A stretch of 64,000 nt of DNA from assembly GCA_009763385.1 (NCBI GenBank), contig CM019827.1, positions 114,727,204-114,791,203 of the forward strand. Reading direction: 5' to 3'. This stretch comes from Coix lacryma-jobi var. lacryma-jobi. Taxonomy: Eukaryota; Streptophyta; Magnoliopsida; Poales; Poaceae. Made by a program: the position numbers and the translations under genes. The notes under the pieces are model-generated. The model saw nothing but the letters and a program-made list of their open reading frames with translations, did not search any database and was not told the DNA's origin. The number at the start of each line of letters is the position of its first letter. The first letter of the stretch is position 1. This document shows positions 44,281-56,017 of the stretch, piece after piece.

Positions 44281-45460
44281 AGCCGTGGACCGACCACAGA
44301 TTCCGAGTCGTATTCTACTACCTCGGTACGGCTTGCGAATTGCAGATGCAAAAGCAATACAAAATCGTCGATACCTGTTAGCAACGCGATGCTGTGGAAA
44401 TAAATTGGAGACGCAAGTCAGGTTCCGAATCGGTTCCCAAGTTCTGAAGAATCAACCAACCCAGACAAATTTTAAGCTAATGAGTAGCTACTGTAGGGTG
44501 TTTAAGCATAGTACCGAGTACAATCCCAAAACAAATTTTAAACACCATTTTTGTACAGAGTTCAAACTTCAAAATGAAGATCCTAGGCTAGATTTTCGTC
44601 CAAAAAATAATTCATGTAAAAAAAACTATTACAAGTACTAAAGATATGAAGCTAATATATACGCCCTATTCTGCTAAACTTATCAGCCAACTAAGCTGAG
44701 CTGTTACATTGCACCGTAGATTTGTATTAGCTGCAGCCGCCAGCAGCGGCTTTATACCAGCCGCCGAATGGAGCCAGACATGCACAGCCCAACTGGAGCA
44801 TCAAATTGAGTTGCACTGTTTCCCTCAAACATTCAGACTCGAAGAACAGCAAATATTTACTCAAAAAGGTGACAAAAGAACTACCAACAATTATCAATTT
44901 TTGCATTAGGAACGGGTCCGCACAAGAAATACAAAATAATAACTCCAGCTTCAAAAGACACCACCATCTGTTGATGACCTTTCCTTGCTCGCTACTATTA
45001 GAGAAATGCAGGGCTTCACTCCCATGTAGCTGAATACTGATACAGGAATCCAGTTCTAAGAATACATATGAGCTCTTGTTTCATTTGGTGATACAGATCT
45101 GGAACGAACGAATCCATCTCCAAAAAATAATAATAATAAGGTATGCAAAGAATCATTTTCTCAAGATCAGGGCAGACCAATATACAGAACACAAGAACGG
45201 ATGACCGCACAATTTGTCTTCATCAGCTTTACAACACAATGGGGTGACAGCTCTCACCACCGTGGTAGAACAACATTGCCATGTCAAAGCCGTGTGAAAG
45301 ATAACAGCACACATTGCCTACCCGATAATACTGTAGGCTAATGCTACTCTGCGGTTCAACAGAACATTGATGTAATCAATACTCAGATAACCTCTCAACT
45401 GCTGCTTCCTTTTTCCTCTCCTTTTTTTCTTTTCTGCAAAAACATTTGAGAACTGTTTTC
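44281..45460. other. Intergenic: DUF1668 promoter side and kinase 3' side
   Basis: AT-rich, without a supported coding frame. The right part (to 45460) follows the kinase stop codon and should contain its 3' UTR. No clear polyadenylation signal can be chosen over others. Confidence 0.5.
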
Positions 45461-47798
45461 TCAAATTCCTAAGAAGGCGCATTGCTTCTTAGCATGCTGG
45501 GGGATCAATTTCACAACAAACTCCGTTGGTACTCCTCTCAACTCTGTTCAAGCAATGTAGTTCTAGCACATCAGGATCTACTTAAAGTAGGTTTCAGCTG
45601 GTGCAAATGTAGAAATAGCATGAACTTACCATTAGGCTTAAAATTGAAGAGATGGGGAAGGGAACGACCATTTGGTAAACGTGAGTTTGGGTCCCGCAGT
45701 TCATCAAAGAACGGATGGACTAACGCCTCCAACTGTTAGAGAGAGAAGAAACAAAACATTAATGGTAAGTGCAACGGATTTCCCAAGATGAAGTGTTTAA
45801 TACTTACTGCAGTGCACCGGAGGTTTGGTGAGTACTGCAGAAGCCGAGAAACAAGATCTACAGCTTCAGATGGCATTCTTTTGTGGAAGATCTGGTGAAA
45901 AATATGAACCATTAGATTTCACAGTATATATATAAATATAAAATAATATAAATAGAAGACATTCATCATCAAACGAAAGGAAAAAAATAAAAATGTGCAA
46001 CTTTTACCTTGTGCCAAGGGTGAGCTTTGATTTGCGGAAACTTAAATTCGGTGTAGTTTGGATTCATTCGCTTAATTTCATCCCGTGTTGGAGTACCTAG
46101 AACCTGAAAGAAAAATAAACCTCCATGAGTCACCTGGAAATGAGTAACTAGCAATTTAAATCTTCAATTGAAAGAAGTCATTATTACCTTAATAATTTCA
46201 ACAAGCTGATCGACACCACTGTCCCCAGGGAAAACGGGCTATCCAACAACAGGTATCTTATGAAGAAGTTGCTTCAAAGTTGGCTGATATATCAGAGTAA
46301 CTTGGTTGATCTCTTACCTGCCCTAGAAGAAGCTCAGCAAGAACGCAACCAGCAGACCACACATCAATAGCTGTTGTGTACTCCGTAGCACCAAATATGA
46401 GCTCTGGAGCTCTGTAGTATCTAGAACAAATATATGAAATATTTGGTTCCCCTTGTACCTATTAACATAGGTAGAATTTCACAATTTTAGATGGTATACA
46501 CAAATTATGAGATGCTTCAGGTAACATCAGTACATCTAGAAATTGCGATCCATACCAAGACTTTGGCACTGCCGAAGTCACACAACTTCAGCTGATGAGT
46601 ATGTGGGTTCACCTGTCACAATAATTATTCAATATATAAATAATTACCAACAATCAAACCAAATGTTTCTCTAAACGTTTTAAGAAATCTAACCACACAC
46701 ATACCAGAATATTTTGTGGCTTTATATCTCTGTGGCATACTCCTACACAGTTGTGCAGGTAAGCCAAAGCTCTACAAATCTGTAATCCAATGAAAACACA
46801 CAGTTTCAGTAAAAACAATTATTGATACAAAAAAAAGGGACACAATCGAAGTTTGTACTGAAAGGTACTTACAAAGTCACACAGACTTTACCTGATACAT
46901 ATAGAGTTTAACATAAATCAACGGCATTCGTTGGTTCATCTTGTTGTAATGTTTAATAACACGGTGAACAGTTTCTGGCACATATTCAAGCACCAAATTG
47001 AGGTAAACCTCTTCCTTATCAGTCGTCGAGCAGAAGTAATGCTTCAGGCATACGACATTTGGGTGATCAAGCACTTGCATTGTTTGCAGCTCACGGTTCT
47101 TGTACCTCACATCTTGAAGAACTTTCTTTATAGCTACTCTCTCACCAGTTTCCAAACACCTGGCCTGTAATTGTGATTTTAAAAGAAAACGTGAAAAACA
47201 CATATTCTAATGGAGTATGACACGAGTTATGGCATGGAATGAGAAAAGAAGAATCTTTGTGTCCAACAACTAACCTGGAAGACAACTCCAAATGAACCTT
47301 GCCCCACGATACGCTCTGCCATGTAACTAATAGTCTGCAAAAATGATTCATTCATTATGAATCTTGAGGGTTCCTTGGAGGGACTGAAAATGGTACAATG
47401 AGAGGCTGTGGCACATAATGTTAATTTTTATCATTGTTCATAGTAATGTTGCGCAACCATTGCCACATGAAGTTGCACTAGGGACTAGACAGACATTAAG
47501 GATTGCCATGCTGTGCTTTTTCCCAGTACCTGCCGGCTGCGAATTTCTTCCGCCAACAGTCGTCACGATAGTATGACCAACCTCCATTCCATTGCCATTG
47601 ACAACAACGGCTTCCACTTCCTGATAAATTTGCAAATAAAATCAACAAAGTGAGAGCAACGGATATAAGTAATCTCTTCACTCCAAATTTTTACCTTTTC
47701 ATCCCTTATGCTCATCCCGTTCATCTCATCTGGCAATCGATCAGTGGTTCCACTGGTACTCGCTCATAACCTGATGATAGTAGACCTACCGATGTCAT
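45461..47798 (-). pseudogene. GSK3/shaggy-like protein kinase gene (small frame lesions)
   Basis: Ser/Thr kinase of the plant GSK3/shaggy family (brassinosteroid, stress and developmental signalling). Coding exons on the minus strand: 47798-47695, 47620-47530, 47334-47275, 47164-46892, 46779-46705, 46612-46556, 46458-46318, 46238-46188, 46103-46008, 45891-45808, 45732-45630, 45543-45461, all with GT-AG borders. About 406 codons, normal for the family. Motifs: GQGSFGVVF loop, VAIKK, HRDIKPQN, DFGSAK, activation-loop YICSRYYRAPE, end HAKKQCAFLGI. The N-terminus (VEAVVVNGNGMEVGHTIVTT) suggests the group I type. Exon 1 lacks one base (stop after codon 25) and exon 2 appears two bases short at its 3' end, so the first 65 codons are broken. 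From exon 3 on it is intact. It is either a recent pseudogene or a sequencing artefact. The usual TREE motif reads TRDE. Confidence 0.85.
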
Positions 47799-47838
47799 AT
47801 TGCCTTAGAGGCACTTTATTGATCAAGTTCCTTTCTAT

Positions 47839-49165
47839 CTGCAAAGAGCATCATTCTAGCAAATCACAAAACAGTCTTTGCACCTAATATGAGGAGAAAA
47901 TCGTTATTCGGTAACTAGATAATTTATCTGCACCACTACATGAATAAATTCTGCTATTCTCTTCAGACACAGATAAATGTTGTTTTGTACCTTGATAGTT
48001 CCAATTTTGATGAATTTCTATAGTGATAGCATGCAAAACCTATTAGAGCTATAATATATTGAAAGCAATATCAAATTGAATATAGCCACAAAAACATTTG
48101 CAACCTTGCTCATCACCACTTCAAATAATTATTACAAGGGTTTTGCTGCTCAGAGTTCAAATAGTTTGCGGCACAGGTTATTATTATTAGTAACACTACA
48201 CACACTATGATATGGCACTTATTTTATTGGATAAAGATAATAGTTGGCTCCATGATTTCAATGATCACCTAGGGCAGGGTACGCCTTATTGCCTAGGCAA
48301 CAAGAACCCCAAGGCGAGCTAGGTCTGCTTGGATGCCTAGGCATCACTTTCCAAAAAGAGATTGGCCTTAAGAACTAGGGGCACACATCTAAGTTCAACC
48401 ATTGATTCCCCAGCATTAGGTTGCTTTTTAGCGAATTGATAATATGCAAACCAGCTCAACTTCAACAAGAACAAGCTCAGTCTGCAGAGAATTTAGAAGT
48501 CAGTGGAATATTGTATCTTTCTGGGTTTTGAGCGAAAACATCCTGGTAAATTAGAACTCAATGGAATATAGTATCTTTCTAGGTTTGAGCAAATACATCT
48601 TGGTAGTCCAGTAATAGCAAAATCCAGCGAGAATGTTGCTAAATAATCACCTTTTACACGGATTATAAAAAGACGGTCACAATTAAGAGCAATTTTATTT
48701 TGCGAAGTTTCCCAGGGAACAGGAATTGATAGCTCCTTCTATTAGAACCTCTTTGACAGGCACCTACTTCGGAATGATACAAGAAAGCAGCAGGCAGCAG
48801 TGAACTAAATAAGAAATAGGTATGAGTTTTTTCTGTCAATGAATCCTCTCAATTAACCTATCAGCAACAGGAATATGAGAATATAGGTTTCCACACCTCC
48901 TGACCAAATCACACAACTAAGAGAAGTCCCTACAACATAAATCAAGAAGCTTCCGATCCCCAAATCAACTACAAAGATCAAATCGAGAGCGAGTGCTCGA
49001 AAAGAAACCTATCATAACGCCTCTACGACCTCCTCTGATATTTGCGTGATAGCATATAATACAGATCGAATTTGAACCGTCCTCGGCCGAAGTCTGCTGA
49101 ATTCACACGGCCCAATAAGTAATTCGATCAAAAAAAGTTCACAGGAAAGGGCTGCTGGGACTTAC
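47839..49165 (-). other. 5' UTR intron of the kinase gene
   Basis: The donor GTAAG is at 49165-49161 (complement CTTAC), the acceptor TTTGCAG just before 47838. About 1.3 kb, AT-rich, no coding frame. A leading intron in the 5' UTR is common in plant GSK3 genes. Confidence 0.6.
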
Positions 49166-49330
49166 CAGATCAGAGGGCTTCCATAGTGCGGAGCAACCCC
49201 AGTCGACGGGTTCAGGAAAAGATTCGATACCAATCCGTTGGGCTCCCCCTCTACTCCGTCTCCCAGTCACTTGTGGTGCCCCGATTCGAAGAGGCAGCAG
49301 ATGAGCAGAGGCGGCGGCGCAGTTATAATA
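49166..49330 (-). other. Putative 5' UTR exon of the kinase gene
   Basis: GC-rich non-coding stretch ending in GATCTG|GTAAGT on the minus strand. The upstream limit is a guess; an AT-rich TATTATAAC lies near 49320-49328 on the minus strand. No cDNA is available to set the start. Confidence 0.45.
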
Positions 49331-49576
49331 GAAACTGGCAGGGGCCAGGGCTGTCAACGAGCCGAGCACGAGCTAGCGGCTAGCGCACAGGCTCGAGCCC
49401 AACACAAAGCCGAGCCGAACCAGCTTAACCTACTAGCATCCAGTACGGCTCGAGATCGGCTCGTCCATACCAGATGAAGATGACCACGGGCCACGGACCG
49501 CCGTCGTGGAAGATAGCCGCCAGGGTGGTCCCTGAGCGCGGATTATGCGTCGGAGACTCGGAGGTTGAAAGCTTCA

Positions 49577-49820
49577 GGTTGTGTTCAGTTTCGGGATTTT
49601 TTTTAAAAAAAAAGTCTTATAACACTTTCGTTAATATTTACAAACTTTATTTAAATATAGAGTAACTATAGACTTAAAAAATTCGTCTCAACATGTACAT
49701 ACTAAAATTATAATTAGTTATTTTTTTACCTACATTTAATGTTTTATACATGCATCTAAAAATTGATGTGACGAAGAATCTAGAAAATTTTTGGAAAATT
49801 TGACAAACCTAAACAGCACC
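49577..49820. mobile_element. Tourist/PIF-like MITE (244 bp)
   Basis: The left end GGTTGTGTTCAGTTT and the complement of the right end, GGTGCTGTTTAGGTT, form an imperfect inverted repeat. TCA flanks it on both sides (49574-49576 and 49821-49823). AT-rich interior, no ORF. It lies just upstream of the kinase promoter. Confidence 0.6.
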
Positions 49821-49823
49821 TCA

Positions 49824-50257
49824 GCATTGCCACGTTTTCTAAGTTTGACTGAGTAAGCTCAACAGTTTGACTACTAAATTTAGACAATATTTTCCTAAAC
49901 TCCAAATTTTCAGTGGGTAAAAAATGGGATGTACGAGTACCAAAGTATGATTCTAAATTATCTAATAATACTTTATTTGGCTTATCATACTTGTCTAGGA
50001 ACAACAAACCCCATACTGATAGAAACTAAGATTTTTTCTACAAGCCTTTTAAGTTAGATCTCTATATAAATATTGACATTCTCTGTTACTAGTTTCTCAC
50101 TGGCCAAAAACTAAAGACAAGGTTGGCTCTTCATAGTTCGTACAAATATAAAGTAATCGTTGAAACATGAAACATGAAAAGATATAGGGAACGATTTTTA
50201 TTCAATGAGTTTTAAAATAAAGTTGAAGAATTTTAATGGCCTATTTGGATTTGGCTA
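49824..50257. other. No gene seen
   Basis: AT-rich spacer without a coding frame or a clear repeat border. Confidence 0.5.
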
Positions 50258-50647
50258 TGTTAGGGTGCGCGGTTAGTTCCAGACCCGAACGGATCTGCTA
50301 ACCAAAGAACGCGGAAGCATAACCACCATAGAAGAAAATACGCAAACGAGAACGACACCAAGACACAATGTTTTTTTAACGAGGTTCAGCGATGTGCCTA
50401 ATCCTCGGGGCATGACTACGGGCACTCCTCCCCATAAAACAGCAACTACACCGTCATCCGGGCGATCCTGCGGCCTCGCCACTACCCAAACCAGCTACCA
50501 AGTCGTCTATATGGTTACAACATGGGTTGCCTCATATTTATGGCCCCCCCTAGGATACAGAGTTCGACTCCAACTCTATTCTAGCCCCTAATACAACTCA
50601 AGTCCAACTGTAACCGGATTATACACATATTCGACACATATCTAACA
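50258..50647 (-). repeat. LTR of a copia-like element (390 bp)
   Basis: TGTTAGGGTGCG...ATCTAACA has matching short inverted ends. On the minus strand it is preceded by a purine-rich CAAGGTGGAGTT (50659-50648), a polypurine-tract position, so this is a 3' LTR in minus orientation. The partner LTR is not in view. Confidence 0.65.
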
Positions 50648-51064
50648 AACTCCACCTTGACGAATATGCACGCCATCTTGAAGTCGTCCATGCACGAACC
50701 TTCGTGTACCCGAACTGAGTTGTTGCATTCACAACTCCACACGAGCTATCCGGCGAGTCTGATCGCAGACCCACTGTAAACAAGAGACTCTGCTATACAT
50801 GCAGCACCATACTTCATGACTCCACATGCAGTTCTGCACCCTTCTCTTTATCACCCAGTCTCTCTTGAATAAAATTAGATTCATCTTCAGCCCTGACATG
50901 TCTGACTCCTGAAGCACGTCTGCTCCTATTAGACACCACACGAGCTAACGGAATCCAATATCATACTCAACCTGACTATATATGTGACACTGAGAATTTC
51001 ACAACCGCTATTTGAGTCTCATATGAAAAACTATCATATTAGCTTGTGAAGGGATCAAGATGCC
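50648..51064 (-). mobile_element. Interior fragment of the copia-like element
   Basis: 417 bases of non-coding interior adjoining the LTR, cut at 51064/51065 by the gypsy element's LTR. The rest should lie beyond that element, outside the window. Confidence 0.5.
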
Positions 51065-51313
51065 TGTGGGGATATTACCTCTGTATACCCCCATGGACGT
51101 ACATGGGCCCTTCGTCAAGGACAGCCCAGCTCGCGAGGCCTTGCAGCACACGACCAGCTTGCTGTGCTCGTCAAGAACTCTCCAGAAGCCTTGCCCGCCA
51201 AGGAAGATCCAAGAGTTAGATCCGGATTCCTTGCCTTAAGGAACCGTTTGTAATCTGATAAGGACTCGACAACTGTAACCCTGCTCCCCGAATATATAAG
51301 GCGAGCAGGGACC

Positions 51314-54300
51314 TGTGACGGAACCGCCCAATAATGTGGCCCACTTGCACACGTCATCGTCATAGGGGGCCCAATGACTGTGCAAATGAAACACGTTACT
51401 GGAAAGATCCGTCGGGTGTCCCCGAGAGGACCCCGAATTACTCACGAGCCACAGGACCATCATCATGAAGGTTGGAATAATTACAAACATTACAACAGTT
51501 GATACGAAATACCATCGGAGTGCGGAAGCAAGATAGATAAACTTTACAAATTATGAAGATGTTACTTTTTACATAAAAATAACTGGTATTGCGGAAGAAG
51601 AGTAGTATGACAGAACCACACTTAGGCGGAGTACCTATAAGAAGTGGAGAAGAGGAACAACCAGATCACGTCAAGCCCACTGACATGATCATGATCAACA
51701 CCACCTAATAGAAACCTGCAACAGGGGATTAACAAACCCTGAGTACTGGGGTACTCAACAAGACTTACCCGACTAAAGAAAAAGGGAGAAGACTCAGGAA
51801 TGAAAGGCTTAGGGTAGTCAAGGTAAGACTTAAGTATTTGCAGAAAAAGCATTTGTAAACCTTGTTTTATTTTGGAAAAGTTCAAGCATTTCTCAATTCT
51901 TCATTGTCCATGATTCATTTTACATTTCAAAACATACCTAGTTGAGAACCACTCTCCGTTGACAGTCAGTGACCAAGTCTCCATAACCGAGGAGCAACGT
52001 TAATCCGGATAAATAATACTCAGCTGAGGATCCCTATCCACACTGCATATGTAGCACCCAAGCTTGCATATGCCAACTCGTCTACCACGATTCCTCCAAG
52101 ATTGGGCCCGGTCCTACGCCACCCGGAAGTACAGTACACCACTCCTATCCAGGTACGACGACCACGTGGGTACATGCTACTTCCGCCATCTCTCCACTCC
52201 CAGTGCGCGGTTGTCGGTCCAATAAAGGATTCCTCGGAGCCAGAGCTTTCCGTAGTATGTGAATAGTTGCAAGTCTTGGCCAGCAGGCCCCCATACGGAT
52301 GGTCCCTAATTTTCCAGCCAGAACTACACCTTGGTTATATCTCACCCAAGCGTAATAGTCCTGTCAGTTTTTCAACCCTGTCCCGGTCGGTGTCAACTGT
52401 GAGTCCCGGACTACAACATGACGGCACCGTACGCGCGGACAACCCTCTTCTCGACAATGACCACATGCTAGCTAGGCAAGCAGTCATCGAACGGGAAGTA
52501 AAGCCAAATTCCATAAAGATTCTTTCAGTGATCACACTTTTGAAAATGACATTTTATTGCAAATCTATAGTATATAGCATCACTAAGCATTTTGTAATAG
52601 TTTTAAAGCAGGGCTGGTGGATCTTCTGGTGGAGGTAAATAATGCAGGTAATAGGTCATCACACAACTCCTATAACTCTAATGCAGTAGTTTAACTCAAA
52701 AGCATTTAAGGAAAACATTTTATAAATCCAAGGAAGGGTTAAATGCACCGGGGCTTGCCTTCGTTGCAGGGAAGATAAGATCCAAGAAAGATTGACACAA
52801 GTTAGTTCGTTTGCTGCTTGAAGTTAAGTCTCTTTTTCGACGAAGCCTGTCCAACAAGAACCCTCCTCCGAGGCTCGTTCGACAATGGTGAACACCAGAG
52901 CTTGATCAACACGACTTCAACACTCTTGGATACTACACGTGGATAAATGATGTATGCTTTAACATGATGCCATGGATGCATGCTGCTAAGGTGCAGGACA
53001 AGACTACTGATTCTAGAGTACAACTTTCTAACATGTGAGTAACTTCTAGGATAGACATAAAAGATTAATTATCTTATTTTAAGCAAGATTAAACAAACTT
53101 ATTAAGCATTATTTACAAATATTGTAAGGCATCACAATCATCATAGACCAGAGGGGTGGGGTCTATGAACAGCAAACAATCCAAAAGGTCACACCATGAT
53201 TACTTTTCTGTTTTTCCTAATTATTTTAAAAGATCATTTTATACAGTTGTCCCAAAATTATCAAATTAATCTCATAGATTCATCATGGTGTAAATAGATG
53301 ACAAAACAAATTCATGACCTTTGGAGCTATACATGTTTTACTAAAAACCTAAAACTATCCATTTATTAATTAAAAGGAGGATTTTTCATATTTTAAACTT
53401 TGCAGAAAAGTAGAGTTTCTTATTTTTCTAAAATACTACACAGAGCAAGGAACACACAACATTTATCTCAAGATTTTTAGAACAACAGATTAAACCTCAC
53501 AAAAAGAAGAAAACAAAACACTATTAATATTTTAAAAGAAAAGGTAAAACTGTGCTTCTCTCGAGGCTCGGCGCGCTTGCCTGTAAGGCGGACAGCGGAC
53601 CGGTCGCTCGAGGTCTCGGCTGGGAAGGCAGAGGGTGGGGATAGCTTCGCGGGCTCACCAGGAGTTGGAAACGAGGCTCGGCGAGGCGGTGCAAGGGTCG
53701 GAGGCGGGAGCTCGATGGTGGCGAGGCCTCGGCGGAGGCTCGGCTAACCTCTCGAGGGTAGCCTCGGCGTGCTCGAGGCTCAGTCCGAGGGTGGCTGCGA
53801 TTCGCCCGAGGCTGAGGGTGGGGCTCGGCTGCTTCGAGGGGGCGCGGTTCGCAGGCGTGCTCGAGGGTGAGGCTCGAGGGGACGCTCGAGGGTGAGGCTC
53901 GAGGCTGGCCTTGGCATGTTCGAGAGATGCGGCTCGAGGGATGTGGCTCGAGGGGACGCTCGAGGGTGTGCGGTTCGAGGGTTGGCTCGAGGGTGAGGCT
54001 CGAGCGATTCGCCGGAGTTGGAGGGAGTCGCTGCGCCGGCGAAGGAAAGGACGGAGGGGTGAAATTGGTGGCTTGGGAAGGTGGAGAAGCTCAAGGCGAA
54101 GGCAGTGGCGGCCTTGGCGGGCGCTGGGGCTGCCTGATGGCTTGGGTTGGCGAGGAAGTGTTGGTGGTGGCAATGGGGAGCTTGGTGGCTTTTATAGGCG
54201 CGGGGTGATGCCGGGGTCCGGGCGAAGGACGGTGGGGGTCCGGGCGAAGAGGACGGTGGGGGTCCGGGCAAGAGGACGGTGGGGGTCCGGGCAAAGGACG

Positions 54301-54809
54301 GTGGGGGTCCGGGCAAAAGGACGGTAGGGGTCCGGGCAAAAGGACGGTGGGGGTCCGGGCAAAAGGACGGTGGGGGTCCGGGCAAAGAGGGTAGGGGCCG
54401 GGTGAGGATGAGGTAGGGGTCCTCCAGCTGTGCACAGTGAAAACCTATTCTTCTTTTGAAATCTTGAAAATTACTCCTAAACTTTGAACTGCACAAAGAA
54501 AACTCAAAACACCAAAGTTGTTTAGAATTTGAGATCTACAACTTTGCTAAAAGGACCAACTTCAAATTTTGAACAACTTTTGAATTAGAAAAAGGGGTAA
54601 AACTAGAGTTTGGAAATTTGGGGTTTCAAAAGGAATTTAAATTTTATTTTGATTTTTGAATTTTGGTCCTCATAACACAGCATCAAAACACTTAACTGAA
54701 CAAGATCTACACAAAAATTAAGCAAACTTAAATGCATGGCAAGAATGATTAAAGACTAATGATGATGACATGTCAGGTTAATTACTTATTAAACACCAGA
54801 GGTGTTACA
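51314..54809 (-). repeat. Tekay-N 3' LTR
   Basis: Plus-strand start TGTGACGGAACC, end GGTGTTACA. It contains the conserved block (about 51945-52450), the minus-strand TATA (TATAAAA complement at 54190-54196), a CTCGAG tract (53556-54010) and a second minisatellite (54215-54400). Confidence 0.9.
54215..54400. repeat. GGTCCGGGC minisatellite in Tekay-N LTR
   Basis: About seven units of roughly 24-26 bp built on GGACGGTGGGGGTCCGGGCA. It lies just upstream (minus-strand sense) of the TATA box. The partner tract is at 58910-59090, with different unit breaks. Confidence 0.8.
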
Positions 54810-56017
54810 GCCTTCCCCCCTAAAAGAAATCTCGTCCCGAGATTTAAGAAGTGCTTAAAGGCTGGGGTTGAGTAATGAAAAAGGAAATGTGTCACACTTG
54901 TTTCTCGCAAGGAGTTCACAAGGCAACTGGGTTGCGGTTGGGATTACAACTGGGATCAGAACGCGGTTGCAAGTAGCAAGGTAGAAGACATTTGAGTGGA
55001 GCAAGAAAAATTATCAAGAACCAAGAGAGAGCGTACATTAGCTGTGGGTTATAATGGATCATAACTGTAGACCTCGATACCTGCGCGCACCCAATGGAAA
55101 CTTGTGCAATCCGGCACACAGGATTCTTTGGGTTCCGTCGCGGCACCGTGGTCGCCAATCATGGCACCATAATAGAGCACAACTTCTATATCCCTCATTT
55201 CAATAAGAAGGAAATTATAACCAGAAACAAAGGTTGGTTATAACTACAAGGAAAGTGGCTTTGAACTCCCTTTCGGGCATTCAAAAATGAAAGCACTTTC
55301 ATAGTGGACTAGAAGGAATTATGACTATAGGCCTGGATATTAGCGAGCACCTGGCCGTAACGCTCTATGGTGGCCATCCATAGGCGACTTCAGGTTCCCA
55401 CGCTTTTATCCGGTCCATAGATCAGGGTCCTTTCAAAGAACACAATTTCAATAACTTTCAACCACCATTCGTCGTTTTCACGACACCAAGCAACCAGCAC
55501 GTGCCAATTCAAGGCATGACACGCGCTTTCCAGAAGAACCAAGGACTTTACCATGATTCTGACTTTATGTGGTAGAGTGTATGAAAGATATCCAAAAATT
55601 CCCAAGGATTAGGAACTTATGGAATGAAAGTAGCAAGAGCAACAGAATCTAGGGACGATCAACTATCGGGGATCATAGCTGCTTTTAGAATTTAGAGAAG
55701 AAGCACATTTTATTATGCATGATATGATGCATGCTCGTCCTATACGACCTCTCACTGACAGGAGATCTCTGTCTCCACCTGTTAGTTAGATATAGGGCTA
55801 TACTTTATATACTAGCTTCACTGACTTGGTACCTTCTGTCGGAATCACTAGTATAGTCTTCACGAAGTCTTCCAGCAAAGCAAGAAACTTAGGGAAGGAT
55901 CATTTTTAATTTGTTACTTCAAAAAAAACTTTTAGATTAAGAAACCATTTTGAAGTTTTTCAAAAGTAATGTTGTAACCAGTCTTCCCTTGATGACAATC
56001 CTGCTCCGATACCATTC
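54810..56017 (-). other. Tekay-N interior, non-coding
   Basis: The left edge is the polypurine tract (complement of CCTTCCCCCCTAAAAG), whose flank ATCTCGTCCCGAGAT matches the Tekay-A 3' end. The right edge is the primer site (complement of GCTCCGATACCA, 56003-56014). Between them are no domain and no long frame. Confidence 0.75.

Noticed and set aside
46318..46458. A frameshift in the kinase activation-loop exon
   Set aside because: It appears only if the exon is started at AAGGGG; using the AG just before GTACAAGGGG gives VQGEPNISYICSRYY in full frame.
54215..54400. Possible CRISPR-like array (regular GGTCCGGGC units)
   Set aside because: Units abut without unique spacers, lie within an LTR of a plant element and vary between the two LTR copies: a minisatellite.
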